From the NCBI GenBank assembly GCA_026389415.1, contig JAPLHX010000137.1:1-8283 (forward strand): a DNA stretch of 8,283 bases. Reading direction: 5' to 3'. The notes under the pieces are model-generated. The model made no database searches and had not been told where the DNA came from. It was given only the letters and a program-made list of their open reading frames with translations. Source of the DNA: Coprothermobacterota bacterium (lineage in GTDB: Bacteria > Caldisericota > JANLFM01). The translations under genes and the position numbers were made by a program. Shown piece by piece: positions 4,658 through 8,283 of the stretch. How positions within the stretch are numbered: the stretch's first letter is position 1; the number at the start of each line of letters is the position of its first letter.

Positions 4658-7036
4658 CTAGTCCCCCTTGATGGTCAACCGCAACCGATTCTTCCCATGG
4701 CTATACTGATATTCCGCCCGGTCCGTCATGTGACGCACCAGATGAATGCCCAAGCCGCCGATGCTCCTTTCTTCCAACGGGACGTTCAGGTCCGGCGTGG
4801 CTCGTTCCAGCGGATTAAAGGGACGGGCATCATCTTCCAGCTCCACCGTCAGCTCGTCGGGCTGCCAGGACAACCGGATGGTGATCCAGTGTTCAGTCTC
4901 GTCCGCATAGCCATAGGAGATGGTATTGGTCAATAGCTCGTCCAGCACGAGGTCCAACTTGGGCAGGAGCGCGGCGGGAAACCCGGGGTGTTTTTCCATC
5001 CGCTCCAGCATCGGCGCCAAGGTCCCGAGCTGCTCGATTCGATTCACCAGGCGGAATTCCCGTTGGTTCTGACAAGGAGCAGATTCTGCCGGCAGCTCCG
5101 GAGTGAGGTATTGGATCGCCAACATCGTGATGTCGTCCGATTGTTCCGTGCCACCCACATACTGGCGGATGCTCTCGCTGACGGCGCCAAGCAGTTCTTC
5201 GGGAGATTGAAAATCGCCTTCGACCAGTACCTGTTCCAGGCGTTCCTCCCCATACAACTGGTGCCGTTCGTCCATCGCTTCCGTCACACCGTCGGTGTAG
5301 GTGTAGAGGAACTCACCCCCCTTCAGGCAGAGCGAGTGCTCCACAAAGCGAGCCTCTTCGATCACCCCCAGAGCCGGGTTGGGACGGTGGGTCAGCGTTT
5401 CCAACCGGCCGCGACCGTGCAGGACATAAGGTGGATTGTGACCGGCGCTGGCGAACTGCAGATTGCCGTTGCGCAAATCCAGGAGTCCGCAAAAGGCAGT
5501 GACGAACATGCAGGAAGGATTGTTCTGGCAGAGCTGGTCGTTCAACTTGGTCAAAATCAGTACCGGATTGCTGTTTTCAGCCGCTGCCGAGCGAAACAAG
5601 GAGATGGTTACGGCCATGAACAGGGAAGCCGGCACCCCTTTGCCGGAAACGTCGCCGATGATAAAGCAAAGCTGATGCGGACTGGTCAGCAGGAAATCGT
5701 AAAGATCCCCTCCCACCATGCGAGCGGCTTCCATCGAGGCGAAAATGTTGAAGCCCTTGTGATCGGGAAAGGGCGGGAAGATCTTGGGAACCATCCCCAT
5801 CTGAATGTCCCGGCCGATCTTCAGCTCGCTTTCGATCCGCTCCTTGGCCGCCGTGGTCTGCTTTAGATTGGCGATATATTCTTTCAGCGAACTCTGCATG
5901 GAGGCAAAAGAGCGGGTTAGCTGGCCCATTTCATCCTGACTCCGCGGCGTCGGTAGCGGACCGTCCAGATTCCCGGTGGCAATCACTTGGCTGGCCTTGG
6001 CCAATGCCGTGATCGGTCGGGTGAAGGAACGGGCAATCAAGAGAATCACCAGGAATAGCACGATGAAGCAGCCTGCCGCCATCAGGATCACGATTTGGGT
6101 GATCGCATTCAGCCCGGCCAGCACTTCTTCCGGTAGCAGCACCAATGCCAACGACCAGCCGCTGGAGGGCAATGGTGCGAAGGCCAACCACGTTTGCCGT
6201 TGCAAGTAGGGGCTCTCGATCACGGCCAGTCCGCGTTCTCCTCCAATCATCCTTTGCCCGATCTTTCGTAGATTCGGATCGTTCTGTTCTTCCGCTAGGC
6301 TGAAAATGGATTCGTTCATCACCCACTCCGACTGGGGGTGGGTGATAAAGGTCCCGTTTTGAGAAAGCAGCAAACCATAACCGGATTGGTAGATTTTCAG
6401 CTTGGCCACGAAACTGCGCAGTTGTTCCAGCGAAATATCAGCGGTGACGATACCCCAGAATACGCGCTGGTCCCCTACTTGATGATAGAAGGGAACCGAG
6501 TAGGTGGACATCATCAAACCACTGCCCCCCTCTTCGTTATAGAAAGGTTCGCTCCAAATCGGTTTTTGCAGCAGCTTGGGAATTTGATACCAGTCCATCG
6601 AGAAATAGGAATACGTCTGGCTGCCCAAGAACAACAGGGAGGCTTGATCGGAGCCGGTCCGGCGATAGGCGGAAGGCGCAAAGTAGATTGAATCCGGATT
6701 GAAGGCGTAAGGCTCGAAGGCGATAGTCAAGCCGGAGAGGTCGCTGTTTTGTTCCACCAGGCGTAGCAACCAATCGGTCAGTTCGTCGCGCACCACGTCG
6801 CCGGAGTTTTCCAAAATGTCGGCCAGCATCTGCGGGATCTTTTCAACGGGATTCAGCACGGTTTCAATCTGATTCACCGTGGCAGTGGTCAGGTTTTCGA
6901 TGTTTTGTCGGGCGTCTTCTTCCATCTGGGCGCGGGTGTAGACGTAGTTGTTGAAGAAAATCAGAGAGAAGAGAATGGCATTGCTGACAAATAGGACCAG
7001 GATCAGCTTGAAGGCCAGTCCGCGCCGTTTGAACAC
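4658..7036 (-). CDS. Cache-HAMP-SpoIIE phosphatase with C-terminal GHKL anti-sigma kinase domain
   Basis: 792 residues, inner membrane. TM1 is at about 9-31. An extracytoplasmic Cache-type sensor spans about 38-300 (FYNEEGGSGLMMSTYSVPFY at 165-184 and WGIVTADISLEQL at 194-206 are typical). TM2 is at about 311-335, then HAMP (336-388) and a short coiled coil. The PP2C-type SpoIIE phosphatase follows, with GGDLYDF (442-448), GDVSGKGVPASLFMA (461-475), SAGHNPP (530-536), TDGVTEA (581-587) and DDITMLA (634-640), so the metal-binding Asp residues are kept. The last ~135 residues form an RsbW-like ATPase with N-box DELLTN (699-704), DDARPFNP (735-742) and GGLGIHL (760-766), all intact. The protein could therefore both phosphorylate and dephosphorylate a STAS partner in response to the Cache signal. 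It starts with GTG at 7036, one base after the stop of the solute-binding protein gene, indicating tight coupling. Confidence 0.93.
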   Translation of the reverse strand: MFKRRGLAFKLILVLFVSNAILFSLIFFNNYVYTRAQMEEDARQNIENLTTATVNQIETVLNPVEKIPQMLADILENSGDVVRDELTDWLLRLVEQNSDLSGLTIAFEPYAFNPDSIYFAPSAYRRTGSDQASLLFLGSQTYSYFSMDWYQIPKLLQKPIWSEPFYNEEGGSGLMMSTYSVPFYHQVGDQRVFWGIVTADISLEQLRSFVAKLKIYQSGYGLLLSQNGTFITHPQSEWVMNESIFSLAEEQNDPNLRKIGQRMIGGERGLAVIESPYLQRQTWLAFAPLPSSGWSLALVLLPEEVLAGLNAITQIVILMAAGCFIVLFLVILLIARSFTRPITALAKASQVIATGNLDGPLPTPRSQDEMGQLTRSFASMQSSLKEYIANLKQTTAAKERIESELKIGRDIQMGMVPKIFPPFPDHKGFNIFASMEAARMVGGDLYDFLLTSPHQLCFIIGDVSGKGVPASLFMAVTISLFRSAAAENSNPVLILTKLNDQLCQNNPSCMFVTAFCGLLDLRNGNLQFASAGHNPPYVLHGRGRLETLTHRPNPALGVIEEARFVEHSLCLKGGEFLYTYTDGVTEAMDERHQLYGEERLEQVLVEGDFQSPEELLGAVSESIRQYVGGTEQSDDITMLAIQYLTPELPAESAPCQNQREFRLVNRIEQLGTLAPMLERMEKHPGFPAALLPKLDLVLDELLTNTISYGYADETEHWITIRLSWQPDELTVELEDDARPFNPLERATPDLNVPLEERSIGGLGIHLVRHMTDRAEYQYSHGKNRLRLTIKGD

Positions 7037-7037
7037 G

Positions 7038-8054
7038 CTAAGGATTTCCTGCTAGGGGAATGCAAAAATCCTGGTAATTGGGCTGCTTCTGGATCAGTCC
7101 CGCCCGCAGTAGTTCCAAAGAGACAAAACCCAAGTCTTCCGGTTGCAGGACGCCCATTTCCCGCGGATCGCCAGCGGGCAAAATCAGCTCAGCCATCTTC
7201 GCCAGCATCCATTTCTGATGGACACGGTTGGTTCCGGTGTGGGCTGCGGCTGCATAGCGGATCACAATGTCGGTGGCTTCCTCCGGATGATCGAAGGCAT
7301 ACTGCCAACCCTCCAACGACGCCTTCACCATCGCCCGGCAGAGTGCCGGATCCCGGTCGTACGTGTTTTGCAGACAGTAAATCCCGTCCTCGGGAAAATT
7401 CAATTGGTAATCGGCAAACAAGAAGGTGTTCAATTCGGTCGAATCCAATCCGCTGTTCAACAGAAGGTGATACTCGTTATAGAGCATGGCGGATGCGACA
7501 TCGATCGCTCCCCGCAGGAACAGATTCATGCTGGCGGATTGCGGGATTTCCACCACCTGGGCCTGGTACCTTCGAAACAGCGCGCGAGCGGGTATGGAGA
7601 AATCACCGCCCCACAATCCAATTTTCTTGCCGTTCAGGTCCTCCGGTTTAGCGATGCCGCTGGTTTTCTTGGCGATCAACATCAAGCCGGATTTTTGGAT
7701 GATTTGGGCTAGATTCAGCAGCGGCGCTCCATTGTCCCATTGTTGCAGGGCGGAGGTGAGCCAATCGGTGGCAAAATCGGCCTTGCCTTGCTTGACCAGC
7801 TCCAAGGAGGAAGTCCCCGGCCCTCCGTGCACAAAATGGATCTCGATCCCATACTTGTCGTAGATGCCTTTTTCATACGCCATATAATAGCCGGCGAACT
7901 GGGCTTGCGGGATCCATTGCAGGGCAAGAACAACCTGTTTTTTGGCGGGTGACTGGGAGTAGGAAGGAATGGCGATGCCGAAGACAAAAACCAGCAGCAT
8001 GGCAACCAGAACTGTCTTGCGCCAACCTCCGCTTCGCTGTTCGCTTTTGGCCAT
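7038..8054 (-). CDS. NMT1/THI5-type periplasmic solute-binding protein
   Basis: 338 residues. Residues 1-33 are a Sec signal peptide (basic RRK-like start, hydrophobic VLVAMLLVFVFGIAI, cleavage probably after SYS). There is no lipobox Cys. The mature protein has the family start VVLALQWIPQAQFAGYYMAYEKGIY (41-65), then GPGTSSLELVKQGKADFA (78-95), LNGKKIGLWGG (140-150) and IPARALFRRY (154-163). This is the ABC-type binding-protein fold used for thiamine precursors, nitrate, sulfonates or taurine; the ligand cannot be told from here. No permease or ATPase gene is in the window. The gene is 35 bp after a STAS gene and nearly touches the SpoIIE phosphatase gene, so it may serve as a sensory binding protein for that receptor rather than for uptake. 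A G-run at 8067-8072 is the only ribosome-binding-site candidate. Confidence 0.9.
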   Translation of the reverse strand: MAKSEQRSGGWRKTVLVAMLLVFVFGIAIPSYSQSPAKKQVVLALQWIPQAQFAGYYMAYEKGIYDKYGIEIHFVHGGPGTSSLELVKQGKADFATDWLTSALQQWDNGAPLLNLAQIIQKSGLMLIAKKTSGIAKPEDLNGKKIGLWGGDFSIPARALFRRYQAQVVEIPQSASMNLFLRGAIDVASAMLYNEYHLLLNSGLDSTELNTFLFADYQLNFPEDGIYCLQNTYDRDPALCRAMVKASLEGWQYAFDHPEEATDIVIRYAAAAHTGTNRVHQKWMLAKMAELILPAGDPREMGVLQPEDLGFVSLELLRAGLIQKQPNYQDFCIPLAGNP

Positions 8055-8070
8055 TTCGTCAGGTTTCCCC

Positions 8071-8089
8071 CCGGGCGCAACCGCCCCGG
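8071..8089 (-). other. Bulged GC-rich hairpin between first STAS gene and solute-binding protein
   Basis: Immediately after the TAG stop the minus strand folds as CCGGGGCG / CGCCCGG with a GTTG loop and one bulged G (7 pairs). There is no U-tract. Its 3' arm runs into the G-run that is the best ribosome-binding-site candidate for the next gene, so it could limit that gene's translation. The design parallels the hairpin at 2117-2137. Confidence 0.5.
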
Positions 8090-8283
8090 CTAGAAGGAGA
8101 GGATCGCTTCCTTGTAGTTGCGATGGACCTCCAGGAACATGTCAAAACCGGTCATCTTCAGCACGTCCTTGACCAATGGTGTGGGGTTGAGCAGCTTCAG
8201 ATGCGGTGAAGTGAAGGTACCATCCCGAAGACCCCGGCTCATCGCTTCCTCGCCTTCCTTTGCCAGATCCCCCTTCAACATTT
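8090..8283 (-). CDS. STAS-domain protein, C-terminal part
   Basis: Only the last 64 codons lie in the window; the start is beyond the right edge. The segment LKLLNPTPLVKDVLKMTGFDMFLEVH is typical of the final strand and helix of STAS anti-sigma antagonists, where the protein docks on its kinase. Before it, KGDLAKEGEEAMSRGLRDG is longer and more charged than the usual linker between the phospho-Ser helix and that strand, which suggests an insertion or a divergent subfamily. The phosphorylation site itself is not visible, so I cannot say whether it is kept. Stop TAG is followed at once by a hairpin and, 35 bp on, by the solute-binding protein gene. It would be a second possible substrate of the phosphatase/kinase downstream. 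An internal ATG at 8281 is unlikely to be the real start. Confidence 0.7.
   Translation of the reverse strand, partial: MLKGDLAKEGEEAMSRGLRDGTFTSPHLKLLNPTPLVKDVLKMTGFDMFLEVHRNYKEAILSF

Noticed and set aside
4988..5866. Plus-strand open frame of 292 codons inside the phosphatase gene
   Set aside because: It lies wholly antisense to the SpoIIE and GHKL coding region, which has intact catalytic motifs. No recognisable protein features.
1..8283. CRISPR array, insertion sequence or long repeats
   Set aside because: No regularly spaced repeats, transposase signatures or long terminal inverted repeats were seen. Only the short palindromes already listed.

Overview
The window looks like a moderately GC-rich bacterial chromosome segment. 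The lineage cannot be fixed from sequence alone. The Sec-type signal peptide without a lipobox and the periplasmic Cache sensor suggest a cell with a periplasm. A 20-bp GAGCGAAGCGAAGG-type palindrome (853-872) resembles short dispersed repeats that I remember from Chloroflexota and other environmental bacteria. That taxonomic hint is weak.

Layout. (1) 1-285, minus strand: 5' part of an RpiB/LacAB-type sugar-phosphate isomerase gene, running off the left edge, with a good ribosome binding site and a TATAAT box. (2) 413-1024, plus strand: remnant of a korA-korB operon for 2-oxoacid:acceptor oxidoreductase. The first ~85 codons of korA are joined out of frame to the last third of korB. The korB part is frameshifted again by a 20-bp palindrome; removing exactly those 20 bases restores the KorB reading frame. 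(3) 8283-1040, minus strand: seven co-directional genes with gaps of about 1 to 112 bp, read as one operon. In order of transcription they are: STAS protein (5' part cut off); NMT1/THI5-type solute-binding protein; Cache-HAMP-SpoIIE phosphatase carrying its own GHKL kinase domain; an 80-residue NHLP-leader-type peptide; an M50-type membrane metalloprotease with a PqqD-like region and a degenerate GHKL-like N-terminus; a second STAS protein; and a class I SAM methyltransferase.

How the operon may work (inference). The phosphatase/kinase protein and the two STAS proteins have the parts of a partner-switching circuit, with inputs from the Cache domain and perhaps from the solute-binding protein. 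The NHLP-type peptide, the PqqD-like region, the membrane protease and the methyltransferase have the parts of a peptide maturation system. The protease protein seems to join the two halves physically, because its N-terminus looks like an anti-sigma-kinase fold that has lost its ATP-binding residues. No sigma factor, transporter permease, transporter ATPase or dedicated peptide exporter is visible here. Each STAS stop codon is followed at once by a small hairpin with one bulged G, which may tune expression of the next gene.
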